A DNA stretch of 64,000 nucleotides from Agapetus fuscipes (lineage: Eukaryota; Arthropoda; Insecta; Trichoptera; Glossosomatidae). Shown here one piece after another: positions 40,885 to 51,005 of this stretch (positions are counted from its first letter, which is position 1; every line of letters begins with the position of its first letter). The notes beneath the pieces were generated by a model, which was given only the letters and a program-made list of their open reading frames with translations, did not search any database and was not told where the DNA came from. The position numbers and the translations under genes were made by a program. Location of the stretch: the NCBI GenBank assembly GCA_951799405.1, contig OX637334.1, forward strand, positions 10,416,001-10,480,000, read 5' to 3'.

Positions 40885-41243
40885 AAAAAACGGATGTTAC
40901 TGACCGTGGAAAGAGAAGAACAATTTTCTCTACGTTTCGTCAGAGTCATATCCGACGTCTTCAGGAGGCGTGTGTTCACTTGTACAGAAGGACGATACTA
41001 TGTCATCTTGTGAAACCGTCCGATTAATGAAAGGGGGGATCACAGCATCTATGAATGCATCACCGAAGGTTAATAATTGTACCTACAACCTTCGACCTCG
41101 AGCACACAACAATAATTCAACAGTTCGTGTTTCTTCTCTGTGGAAGACACACGCCTCCTGAAGACGTCGGATATGACTCTGACTCTGAAGAAACGTAGAG
41201 AAAATCGTTCTTCTCTTTCCACGGTCAGTAACATCCGTTTTTT
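40885..41243. mobile_element. Foldback element with ~90-bp arms
   Basis: The left arm (40,885-40,975) contains ACGGATGTTACTGACCGTGG and ATATCCGACGTCTTCAGGAG. The right arm (41,147-41,243) is its near-perfect reverse complement apart from a few substitutions and a short insertion. The ~170-bp centre is not coding. A related single arm lies at 4.2 kb. Confidence 0.85.
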
Positions 41244-41644
41244 TCATTCCAAAAAATATTTGATCGTACTTGCTCCCTCGCTGCCGATTCTATTTGTTTG
41301 ATCTTTTCGTTGGGTATTTACGATTTCTAAATCTTGCAGAAAATAAATTATTACTCATTGCCCACTCAGCAAACATTGGAAATTTTCGGTGAAAATTCTC
41401 CGAATAATTATCGACATTTTAAAGTGCGGACTGTTGACACAAAATGAAGCAATGTCGAATTGAAAATTTGCAAAATAAGGTCGACAAACATTAAAGAGGT
41501 CGCCATGACTAGATGCCGGGTAGATGTGGTAGGTATACACCGGAAATATGCAGATATGATCTGTTTGTTTTTTCAAAGTAGGTGAATTTTTGGATATTGA
41601 ATTCATCTTCAAGGTGGACGTTTTCGGAACATTTTTTTTTTAAT
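41244..41644. other. Unassigned
   Basis: No supported gene or recognised repeat is seen. Confidence 0.4.
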
Positions 41645-41785
41645 TCAAATCAGAACTTTTTTTTCTCGGCGGCCAAACGTTACATACTTATCTATGAAAT
41701 TACGGTCCTTGGTAATCAGTTACATAATATTCGTTTGTCTTTTTTTAGAAACCCGGCCGTGTGACATCACAATTTGTCTATTTCG
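41645..41785 (+). mobile_element. SINE family D, body
   Basis: TTTTTTCTCGGCGGCCAAAC, TTACGGTCCTTGGTAATCAG and AAACCCGGCCGTGTGACATC match D. Confidence 0.7.
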
Positions 41786-42104
41786 ATTCATGTGCTGACC
41801 TTAAATAAAATGTACGGCTTTCATTACAGTCAATCGAATGAAAAATCAGATTTTCTTTTTTTGTAAATTTACGGTGTTTCATCGAATCATTTTTTACTTG
41901 TGTCCCTATATTTGCAACATTTAATTAATGCGTTGTATTGTTGCAAAAACTGTAAACACCAAACAACGAATTTCCGCGAGCTTTTGTCCACAGCATGTAC
42001 TAACCGCTGCAGAATAAATTTGAATATAAACAAGGATTTAAATTTAAATATTATCTTTCATTTGTTTGTAACTAACTAAACAAAAAATCAACCGTTTTTA
42101 ATAT
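41786..42104. other. Unassigned AT-rich stretch
   Basis: Nothing is supported. Confidence 0.4.
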
Positions 42105-42222
42105 ACTGACTTATGGGTTGGCATGAGGCTGACCACTCATAGTGTAAACAAATTGTTCATTTTGCCAATGTCACCCCTGTTATAGGGAAAGTCGTCAAGA
42201 GTTCCGGGCTTATGTTCATTTA
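42105..42222 (+). mobile_element. Unit A, 5' half
   Basis: CTGACTTATGGGTTGGCATG to GGGCTTATGTTCATTTA, ending abruptly at the TCTAA run shared with the next, opposite A unit. Confidence 0.8.
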
Positions 42223-43288
42223 ATCTAATCTAATCTAATCTAAGTTGCAAGGATATGTTACATTGGAGATTCACATTACATGCATTCTCACAACCAGACA
42301 CGTACAAGTTCGCGCTTGCACATGCCTCATGTGAACCTACAACATAAAAACCAAATCTCAAATGGACATACACCCTGCAACTCTTGCCGTCCTTCCCTGA
42401 GACAGGGGTGACATTGGCAAAGTGAAACCATTTTTACAGCATGGGTGGTCAGCCGCATACCAACCTATAAGTCAAGGAACACACACACACGACAAATTAC
42501 ATTTTATACATCATTAAATAATAATATCCAAATACAAAATATCCATTTACAAACAAAAACAAATTCCAATTTAATAAACCCTAGCCGCCAACATTACAGA
42601 TCAACCGCCATTTCTTTCTGTCTTTACATACTTCTTTCATTTCCTCCAGAGTCATAACCTTCTTCATACAAGCTCTTCTTTTATTATGACTCTGGATATT
42701 CCATTCATTCGCAATTTCGGATATTTGGTCCATCCATACCTTTCTCGGTCTTCCTCTACCACGAAATCCATCTATTCTACCAACATATACTTTCTTCGTC
42801 AGTCTTTCCTCATTCATTCTCTCCATATGCCCAAACCATCTTAACAAACTTCTTTTAATCTTCACTTTCACACTTTCTCTTGCACCACATTCTTCTCTTA
42901 CAAAATCATTCCTCACCCTGTCACTCCGTTTTTTCCCAATCATACTTCTTAGAAAGTTCATTTCAACAGTATGGACTTTACTAATTTCACTTTCATTCAC
43001 CGTCCAGGCCTCGCTTCCATACATCAAGGTGGGTAAAAGTATGCCACTGCGTACCGCCAAGCGAGCATTTTTTGATATGTTTTGATTTTTGGCGATACAA
43101 GCTGTGGCACCCAGTACACACCTGCCCTTCATTACTCTTCTTTCAAATTCACCGGTCATTCTTCCATCTTTTTCAAACTTACTTCCCAGGTATACAAACT
43201 CATTTACGACATCAACATTCATTCCATTAATTTTAAATTCATAATTCATACTTTCATCATCTCTTTCAAAAATCAATATTGTAAACAA
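42222..43288 (-). mobile_element. LINE 3' end: longest intact C-terminal frame plus unit A
   Basis: On the minus strand a 235-codon frame (42,581-43,288) encodes EFVYLGSKFEKDGRMTG, LMYGSEAWTVNES, LLRWFGHMERMNEER, GRGRPRKVWMDQISE and ends KDRKKWRLICNVGG. About 100 nt later unit A occupies 42,480-42,222 and ends in a (TCTAA)n tail. The frame lacks stops and is the best copy of this domain in the window, but the polymerase is absent. Confidence 0.88.
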
Positions 43289-43289
43289 A

Positions 43290-43436
43290 ATATATTTGAG
43301 ATTGGGTTTTTATGTGCACATAAAGTCCACATGCGGCTTGTGTATTGTGTAAGCGCGAACTTTTACGTGTCTGCTTGTGGGATTGCATTTAATATGAATC
43401 TTCAATATAATATATCTTTGTAACTTAGATTATTAT
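43290..43436 (+). mobile_element. Unit A, 3' half, abutting the LINE 5' truncation point
   Basis: GAGATTGGGTTTTTATGTGC, TAAGCGCGAACTTTTACGTG and ATATCTTTGTAACTTAGATT, then (ATT)n. It lies in opposite orientation to the LINE fragment it touches. Confidence 0.8.
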
Positions 43437-43639
43437 TATTTATTATTAATGCAATCTGCAGATGGTTTTTTAGTCCTTAAAATCTTACACGACCACGTTG
43501 ATCATAACTTGTTTATCTTCTTGACCTTGATTGCATATTACATACAATGTCAAATACAGCACTTATCCCATTTCAGGGGGAAAATGCACTTGTATTACTT
43601 TTCACTAGTGTGACGAAGAATTTTACTGTATTACTATAA

Positions 43640-44110
43640 GAATGGTTGAAGTCTCTGAAGAGTTGCCTCCATTTCTTCCAATCCTGGTATCGATCTTTTA
43701 ATTTATTCATATCCATTACTTCTTTCATTTCCTTATTTTACATTCTCTCAGTATTTCCCATTCTTTCACAATTTCAACAATGCAGTCAAACGATACTTTT
43801 GTCAGTTCCTTTTTGTCTTAATCTTTTCACATTTTCTCTTTATTTACTGTCACATGTCGCGCATTCCTCTTACAAGTCCAAACCATCTAAACATTTTTTT
43901 GATACCTTTACTTTCGCATTCTCTTCCGACTTGCATTTCTCTTTCACCCATTCATTCTAAACTATCATTTAGAGTTGTTCATTTCATACTCCGCAAGTGT
44001 TTCATTTCCACCACACATGGCCTACCTACTCATTTCTCTTATCGTCCATGCTTCACTGTCAGAAGCTATATGCCGTTGTGTCCCGTCATCCTTCAATCAA
44101 TCGTCAGCTT
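43640..44110 (-). pseudogene. LINE C-terminal remnant, second subfamily, broken
   Basis: Minus-strand readings with EIVKEWE near 43,760 and ETLAEYEMNNS near 43,980-44,010 match the LINE tail but need several frame changes. Confidence 0.5.
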
Positions 44111-44144
44111 GTTTATTGCAATACTTCCTACGAAAATTACTAAT

Positions 44145-44375
44145 AATAATCTAAGTGGGAAACATATATTAACACTCAAAAACACTATTCACACATGTCC
44201 AAAAGCAAACACACGTTCGTTCGCTCTTACACATGCTGTATGCTGCATACAAAAGAAAACCTCTAATAAATCATGTAAAAATTCTGCAACCCTCGCCACC
44301 TTCCCCTGAAACAGGAGTGGCATTATAAACTATTTTATCATTTGTTCATACAGAGTGGTCAAGCTCATATTATGT
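44145..44375 (-). mobile_element. Unit A, diverged
   Basis: AATAATCTAAGTGGGAAACA, GTTCGCTCTTACACATGCTG, CCTGAAACAGGAGTGGCATT and GTGGTCAAGCTCATA follow A order. Confidence 0.7.
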
Positions 44376-44765
44376 AGAAATCTGATAAATAAACTAAATA
44401 AATATTTAAAAAACTACATACGTTTTTGCACACTTTTTTGTGCGAATAAAAATGCAAAACATGTATTTTGTTTCATGTTAACACAACTACAAATGAAACG
44501 AGTAATGGTTGTCACAAGCTATTTTCAATGAATAAAACATTTAGCCTAATTGCATATAATAAACTAAATACCGCTCATTCGAATGGGCGTGTCCGACAGC
44601 CCTGACAGTGACGTCACAACATCATTTTAAATTTCAAATATTTTTGTTTTAAAAAACTTTGTTACATAATGAGTACGATTTTATGACTGAGATAGGAACA
44701 AACTCAAAATAAGGCAGTGTGAGGTACGTAACAACTTTTTGTCTTTTTTTACCGTGTTGACTTCA
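44376..44765. other. Unassigned
   Basis: AT-rich sequence with one AGTGACGTCACAAC near 44,608. Nothing coding is seen. Confidence 0.35.
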
Positions 44766-44828
44766 TTGAGGTCTGAAGCGCTATTCTGCTAGATTCCTTA
44801 CACTTTGGATATTCATACAAGTCGGAGA

Positions 44829-44993
44829 TGTTGAGAAATATTAGGTAGGTATATATGTTACATCACTACTAAATTATAATTGTTGTCTCTGGTACTTCTT
44901 CCTGTCATCAGCATGGCTGACTAGTAAAAATATATTGTGAATTCGTAAATAAAATAGTTTTAATTAATCAACCCTCGATCCCACAACTTAACA
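44829..44993 (+). repeat. 5' LTR of the copia element
   Basis: It starts TGTTGAGAAATATTAGG, ends CCACAACTTAACA, and is 165 bp. It matches 48,443-48,607. Confidence 0.95.
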
Positions 44994-45005
44994 TGGTAGC
45001 AGAAC
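44994..45005 (+). promoter_or_regulatory. Primer-binding site (initiator tRNA-Met type)
   Basis: TGGTAGCAGAAC follows the 5' LTR directly. From memory, TGGTAGCAGA is complementary to the 3' end of insect initiator tRNA-Met. Confidence 0.75.
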
Positions 45006-45089
45006 GTGGTTGATAGTGAGTGAGGTTGATTAATAGTGAAGTATATTTTGGGGTTGCGATCCGCGCAGTAAAAAAGGATAGTAAAAAAA

Positions 45090-45356
45090 ATGGCTGGCAC
45101 TGCTCTGTCTAATTTGCCATTTTTGGATGAGAAGTCAAACTTTAGTACGTGGAAATTTCGTCTAAAACTTATTCTACAGGAGAAGCAGGTTGAATATGTG
45201 TTGGATGAAAATGAAATTAATACAGAAAAATCCAAAAAGGATGATGCGAAAGCTAAATCAATCTTGGCTCAAAGCGTGTCTGATAAATATATAGAAATCA
45301 TTAAGGATGGCAGAACTGCAAGAGAAATGCTTCATTTTCTTCAAAATGTTTTTTGA
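45090..45356 (+). pseudogene. Copia gag, N-terminal part before a frame break
   Basis: The ATG at 45,090 (AAAAAATGGCT) opens a frame with copia-type Gag features, including LPFLDEKSNFSTWKFRLK and LAQSVSDKYIEIIK. It ends at TGA just after a run of six T (45,348-45,353). The same protein continues one base later in the next frame, so either a single T has been gained here or expression would need a +1 shift. Confidence 0.85.
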
Positions 45357-47907
45357 AAGAAAAAGTGTTTTCAACAGATTCCACTTGAAACGCAAATTAA
45401 TAACATTGAAATGCAATAATGAGCCGCTGCAGCAATATCTAATCAAGTTTAGTTCGATTATCAGCGACCTGAAAGCCATCGACGTCAAAGTAGACGAAGA
45501 AGATCAAATTTGTTACCTACTCTCATCACTGCCGAAAGAATATGATCCTGTAATTACATCAATAGAAACAATGGCTTCAGAAAAGAAGTTAAGTTTTGAT
45601 TTTGTCAAGGCCAGACTGTTGGATGCCGAAACTAAGATCAGCACCGATACAGTGAACCAGGAGAACGCATTTATGATGTACTGTTACACATGCGGGAAAC
45701 CAGGGCACAAGTCTTATGAGTGTAGTACTGGTAATAAGGAACAAGGAAAATACAGAGGAGGACGGAACCAAGGTCAAGGTCGAGGTTATGGTCAAAATCG
45801 CAGAGGAAGAGGCAGATTTCAAGGACGAGTATCCCGAGGCAGAGGCTTCCCGGGACAAGGTGCTACTTCATTAATGAGTGAATCTGAGATCGGTTTTGTA
45901 GCCAGTGAAAATGTTTTTAGTGCTGAAAGTATAAACAAAGGCTATGATATCACCTTCATTGTGGACTCAGGGTGCACACAACATCTTGTAAGTGAAAAAT
46001 TGGAAAAATACATGACAAACATTCAAATACTAGATAAAAGTGTAAAAATATTAGTTGCAAATGGCCAGTACATTAATGCTTATAAAAAAGGTAATTTAAA
46101 AATAAAATACAAAAACTTAAAAATAAATGTTGATGCTTTAATTGTAGAAAACATAATCTATAACTTACTCTCAGTCAAAAAGATAACCGAGGCCGGATTT
46201 CATGTAAAGTTTGATAAATATAAAGTTGTTATTACTGGAAAGAATTCATTTGTTACTGGTAATTCTGATGGGAAATTGTACAAATTAAATGCTAATGTAT
46301 GTCATGAAGTGTGTAATATTAGTACAGGTAAAAACCAATGTGATGATGTTCTTTGGCACAAACGTCTGGGCCATTTAAATAGAAAATGTTTGGGTATTAT
46401 GCACCTACCAATAAGTAATAAAACGTGCAGCCCATGTATGGAAGGAAAGGCAACTAGAGAACCATTTCAGCAGACAACAAGACCAAGATCTAAAAGAGTA
46501 GCAGAAATGTTGCACACAGACATAGCGGGACCTGTCAAGGAGTGTGGACTAAATGGTGAGAAATATTTCATGACGGTATTAGATGATTATTCTCATTTCT
46601 GTGTAGTGTTCCCTTTGGTAAACAAATCTGAAGCAACAGAGAAACTGATTGACTATATAAGAAGGATTGAAAATGAAACTGGAAGTACAGTTCAGCGAAT
46701 CAGGTGCGACAATGGCGGGGAATATACAGCCAACAAGTTAAAAGATTTTTGTAAGAAAAAAGGAATAAGTTTAGAATATACTTTACCCTACACAAAACAG
46801 TCCAACGGTGTAGCGGAAAGATTAAATCGTACCTTGTGTGATAAGGTAAGAACTTTATTTGCAGATACTAATTTGCCCAAAACTTTATGGTGCGAAGCTA
46901 TTCAATGTGCTGCCTATCAGCTGAACAGGTCACCTTCATCAGCAATAAATTATAAAACACCGTGTTTCATGAAAAATGGAACCTGTGACCTATCAAGACT
47001 AAGAGCTTTTGGCGCAAAGGCGTGGGCCACTATTGTACCTCAACGCGACAAACTGAATAAAAGAGGAAAAGAGACAAGAATGGTTGGCTATAATACAGTG
47101 GGATACAGATTGTGGAATCCAGAAGAAAATTCAATAATAATATCAAGAGATGTGAGATTTGATGAAAGTGATACAGTATACAAAAAGGAAGAAAACGAGG
47201 AAAGAAGATATATTCAAGAAGAAGAAGAAGAAAACCAAGAAAATAAAATAGAGATGAGACAAGAAGAGAAACAAGAAACTGAGAATTTGGAAGGAAAAGG
47301 AAACAAACAAGTCACTGATGAGGGAAATTTAAACAAGGATGCAACAAGAGAAGAGAAAACAACAAGATCAGGAAGAATAGTAACACAACCTGCACATCTT
47401 GATGAGTATGAGACAAATATAGTTATTTGCTTGAGCGCAAATACACCTAGCTCCTATGAAGAGGCTATAAGCAATACAGAATGGAAAGAAGCTATCAATA
47501 AAGAGTTACAAGCACTTGAAAAGTTAGAGACCTGGGAAGAAAAAGAATTACCCAAAGGAAAGAAAGCTATTGAAACCAAATGGATTTTTAAAGAAAAAGA
47601 TGAAGAAACCAAAAAGGCTAGACTAGTTGTGAAAGGATTCCAACAGCAGAAAGGAGATATTTTTGATAGCAATTATGCCCCTGTTGCGAGACACTCTACA
47701 GTGAGAATGTTTCTATCAAAGGCAGTCCAAGAAGACTTAATGATTACTCAACTTGATATACCATCAGCGTTTTTGAACGGAAAACTAAAGTCAGATGTAT
47801 ACATAAAAGTTCCTCAAGGATTGAAATCAAAGAATTCAAATACAGTATTAAAACTAAGAAGAAACAATCATGTGTTGCTTTGTCGACAGCAGAAGCTGAG
47901 TACATAG
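45355..47907 (+). pseudogene. Copia gag-pol: zinc knuckle, protease, integrase, truncated RT
   Basis: The frame is open from 45,307, and homologous sequence starts after the break near 45,355 (ERKSVFNRFHLKRKL). Domains in order: CCHC knuckle CYTCGKPGHKSYEC near 45,682; aspartic protease IVDSGCTQHL near 45,958; integrase zinc region HKRLGH...CSPC near 46,356-46,440; catalytic D in HTDIAGP (46,515), D in RCDNGGEY (46,705) and E in SNGVAERLNRT (46,802); and RT start KWIFKEK and QLDIPSAFLNGKL (47,749). The frame then jumps at about 47,853 into RNase H sequence in the wrong register and stops at 47,907. The RT catalytic YxDD region is lost. Confidence 0.9.
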
Positions 47908-48206
47908 CTGCTGCTGCCACTGCACAAGAGTTGGTAAATCTTAAGGGCCTGAGTAAACATCTTAACGACAACTGTGATGCTTTATTACTCGTTGATAATA
48001 TAAGTGCTATATCTATGTCTAAAAGTTATGAAAATTCTAAGCGAACCAAACATATAGATATAAGAGCCCATTTCCTTAAAGACATTGTTGAAAGGAACAT
48101 CATCTCAATTGAGTATGTAAATTCTAATAACAATTTAGCTGATTTAATGACTAAAAGCCTGTGTAAAGAAAAGTTTGTAAATTTTGTTAACCTAATTATG
48201 GATTAA
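47857..48206 (+). pseudogene. Copia RNase H, C-terminal part after the deletion
   Basis: The frame continuing from the deletion carries CVALSTAEAEYIAAA, then TKHIDIRAHFLKD and NLADLMTKSL, the standard end of copia RNase H, and stops at 48,204-48,206. The N-terminal half of RNase H and most of the RT are missing. Confidence 0.88.
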
Positions 48207-48431
48207 TTTAAATTTTAGTTTATAAAGAGTATTTTCCTAAAGTTGATTTTAGAGTTAAGAGTCACTAAGGTTATTTTGTTTAATGATAAATCTTTATAAA
48301 ATGTATTCATAGAGTAGAGCTGTTGTAAAATAAAGAACTAAATAGTAATTTGTTGTAACTTAAGTTTATTTTGCTTGTTTAAATATGCTCATGTTTTATA
48401 GGCAAATTTAATATGTTGTTCTAAGTTAAAT

Positions 48432-48442
48432 TTGAGGAGGAG
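48432..48442 (+). promoter_or_regulatory. Polypurine tract of the copia element
   Basis: TTGAGGAGGAG immediately precedes the 3' LTR. Confidence 0.8.
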
Positions 48443-48607
48443 TGTTGAGAAATATTAGGTAGGTATATATGTTACATCACTACTAAATTATAATTGTTGT
48501 CTCTGGTACTTCTTCCTGTCATCAGCATGGCTGACTAGTAAAAATATATTGTGAATTCGTAAATAAAATAGTTTTAATTAATCAACCCTCGATCCCACAA
48601 CTTAACA
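48443..48607 (+). repeat. 3' LTR of the copia element
   Basis: It is 165 bp, TG...CA, and reads as identical to the 5' LTR. It is followed by the duplication GGAGA. Confidence 0.95.
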
Positions 48608-48745
48608 GGAGATTGCTAGCGCTTGCCAAAGAACTCCATAGATAAAAAATCACAGTAGGTACACCTATTTTTTTGACATGAATCGCTATCTCGTCGTCTT
48701 AAGGTCGGAAGGAACTTAGCAGAATAGCGCTTCTGGTCCTCTGGT

Positions 48746-49257
48746 TTTGACTGCAAAGAGTTTTTACGTGCATTTATCTTAGCATTCAAAAGCAGTTTTT
48801 GTACTAAATAAGGTTAGTAGTAAATTTAATATCTGCATTAATAAATATATCTTTATCTTGGTAACATTGATTAAAAGTAAAAACAATCCCGGTTATAAAA
48901 ATGCACTTATGAATGTCATTAAATATCTAAACTAAGCCGTTGCTAATTTCAAGGTTTGACCATTATTTACTTTAATATATAATGTAGACCACACGCCATA
49001 CTAGTTTAAAAATCTCAATTTAAAATAAATATAAAAGTACGTAGGCATAGCTGACATTAGACATGCAGTCGGTCACGCAAGAGTGTCATTTTTTTTTTTG
49101 CATTTATTGAAAACTAAATTTGTTTTACTTTAAAATCTTTTCGTTAATCTTTTGATTCGAATGACTTTCAATAAATCTATTTTTAACACATACATTTAAC
49201 ATTCGTGTAGTTACATATGCATTACAATTAAGCATGTGCCTCCATAGTCGTGTATAA
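48746..49257. other. Unassigned AT-rich stretch
   Basis: Nothing is supported. Confidence 0.4.
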
Positions 49258-49445
49258 AATATAATAACGATGGTTCGATTCCCGTCGGGCCCCTTGAACT
49301 TGACTTTGACCACGGTTCTACAGATTTGATTGGGTAAGTATTAATTAAAATTCTTGACAAAAGAATAAAGCAATCATAAATTGATAATGTCCTATTTTTG
49401 GGCAGGCAAAATATGTGGGTATACTGGATTCCTCCTCACAAATTT
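49258..49445 (+). mobile_element. SINE family E, diverged
   Basis: B-box-like GGTTCGATTCCCGTCGGGCC, then ACTTTGACCACGGTTCTACA and GATTGGGTAAGTATTAATTA, with a GGGCAGGCAAAATATG trace at the end. The start of the head is missing. Confidence 0.6.
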
Positions 49446-49509
49446 ATTTTTAAAAATTTCGTAGGTACTCAAATCAACACAAACTTTATAGCCACAGATG
49501 ACATTTTTT

Positions 49510-49640
49510 GAGAGTTATGTGTACTGTTTCGTTGGTACACATGAAGCATGTGGAAGCGCAAACTTACACTTAATGCTTGTGAACGTGCATTAAAAATGAA
49601 TCTTATTGTTAATATATCCTTGCAACTAAGATTATAGATA
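49510..49640 (+). mobile_element. Unit A, 3' part, diverged
   Basis: GGTACACATGAAGCATGTGG, AAGCGCAAACTTACACTTAA and ATATCCTTGCAACTAAGATT follow A order. Confidence 0.55.
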
Positions 49641-50101
49641 GATAACTATGAAAAGCAAAGTTTAACAGCGCTGAAGTGCATGGAGAGTCCGTGACTGTGA
49701 CACAAACCAATGATCAATAGATACTCACATTACGCTGAGTATTTTTCAGGTGCAAAAATTTCAAGCATGCATGTACGTCTATAGCGAGTATAAAAATCTA
49801 GACAATTTCCATTTTAAGGTAAAAAATTAAAAACTGCTTTCAATTCAAGTGAACACTGTGCGTGCCCGGTGTACTTACAAGCGTACGGTGGACATAATAT
49901 GCTGTCGCTATTTAAGCTGACGCAACTCTGAACTCAATGAAAACATCATAAATAATTGTTCCTGTCCCCAAAAGAGAGACGGCTGACGTAAAACAATCGA
50001 AAGTAGACTCAGAAACTGACAAAACTCGGTTTCATTCGTATCCAATCGTTTCATGAGTCAAAAATAACTGCCGGGTGTTAAAACTCAGCTTGTAAATAAA
50101 T
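49641..50101. other. Unassigned
   Basis: No supported gene or recognised repeat is seen. Confidence 0.4.
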
Positions 50102-50290
50102 ATTAGGATTATTGATTTAGTCAGCGCTGTTTTTTTTGTGAATCACACCCCAAGAACCCTTGCGAGCTTGAGAGGGGCTATAGAAAGCGCTTATTCGTAA
50201 GAAAGGCCACAGGTACTTTAAGGCTGGATGGGCCTTTGGGTGTACGGTCTTTGATAAAGAAAGATGGGTTTTTAAAAACACAAACGTTTT
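50102..50290 (-). mobile_element. SINE family C, 3' part
   Basis: ATTTAGTCAGCGCTGTTTTT, ATCACACCCCAAGAACCCTT and CTATAGAAAGCGC match C. The head is missing. Confidence 0.75.
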
Positions 50291-50529
50291 AGTACCTTCT
50301 GATTGAGTGCCTGAAGTGCAAGCACTTGATTAAAGGACTTATTTAAGTAAAATTAAAAAAAAACACCAGCATGATTCTCATAAGTTTGTTGTTTTCATTC
50401 AGCTTAAAGTCGCTAGACTAAATTTGAAGCACCCGAACCATAAAGCCTTAAAATTGGAAAGATTATTACTTTATCGCCTCTCTGTTACGGATGGCCAAAG
50501 CCTCTGCACCATTGCCTTCACTTACTCCT

Positions 50530-50823
50530 ATTCTTGCGATAGCTCAGTTGGTAGAATGCTTGCATTCCATGCCAAGAGCTTGGATTCGAAACCCACCGAG
50601 GGTGTCAGGAATGAATTCCCGTTTCGGTGTTAATTTCAAACCCAAAATTAAATGCAGGCAAGGATTACTACTTAAGCCTTCACAAGAAATAAGTACCAGC
50701 AACATCGGAAACTTGTTAGCGTAAGGCCATCCCGCTTACCTGTAAAAATAAATAGGTTGCACTTGCCACATGCGACCTCTTCGGGAAAAATGCGGCAAGA
50801 AGTTACACTACATGTGTAGCTTA
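50530..50823 (+). mobile_element. SINE family B, full length
   Basis: The head GCGATAGCTCAGTTGGTAGA and B-box-like GGATTCGAAACCC are followed by GAATTCCCGTTTCGGTG, CTTAAGCCTTCACAAG, a TTCGGGAAAAATGCGG block and ACACTACATGTGTAGCTTAG. Confidence 0.88.
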
Positions 50824-50829
50824 GTAGCT

Positions 50830-51005
50830 TCGCATACTTCTTTTCGTCCATTCATATCCACCGCCTTTTGAACACATTTTCTTATTTTACACTCACCCTG
50901 TATTTCCCATTATTTTACACTCATTCTGTATTTCCCATTATTTTACACTCACCCTGTATTTCCCATTATTTTACACTCACCCTGTTTTTCCCATTATTTT
51001 TTTCA
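50830..51005 (-). repeat. 28-bp tandem repeat (four copies) inside a LINE tail remnant
   Basis: TTATTTTACACTCACCCTGT begins at 50,882, 50,910, 50,938 and 50,966. The unit matches a piece of the second LINE subfamily on the minus strand (compare 43,735-43,760), so LINE sequence has been amplified locally. Confidence 0.85.

Larger units (their letters stand above)
44829..48607 (+). mobile_element. Copia-type LTR retrotransposon, recent but internally deleted
   Basis: The element has 165-bp LTRs that I read as identical, a 5-bp duplication GGAGA on both sides (44,824-44,828 and 48,608-48,612), a primer-binding site matching initiator tRNA-Met, gag-protease-integrase-RT-RNase H order (the Ty1/copia order), and a purine tract. 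A deletion removes most of the reverse transcriptase, and gag has a frame break, so it cannot transpose on its own. Confidence 0.95.
44766..48745. repeat. Older inverted-repeat pair split by the copia insertion
   Basis: GAGGTCTGAAGCGCTATTCT at about 44,769-44,800 (continuing GCTAGATTCCTT) is mirrored at about 48,708-48,740 (AAGGAACTTAGCAGAATAGCG). The arms are about 32 bp and diverged, with the copia element between them. Without copia they would lie about 160 bp apart, like a small MITE. Confidence 0.6.
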
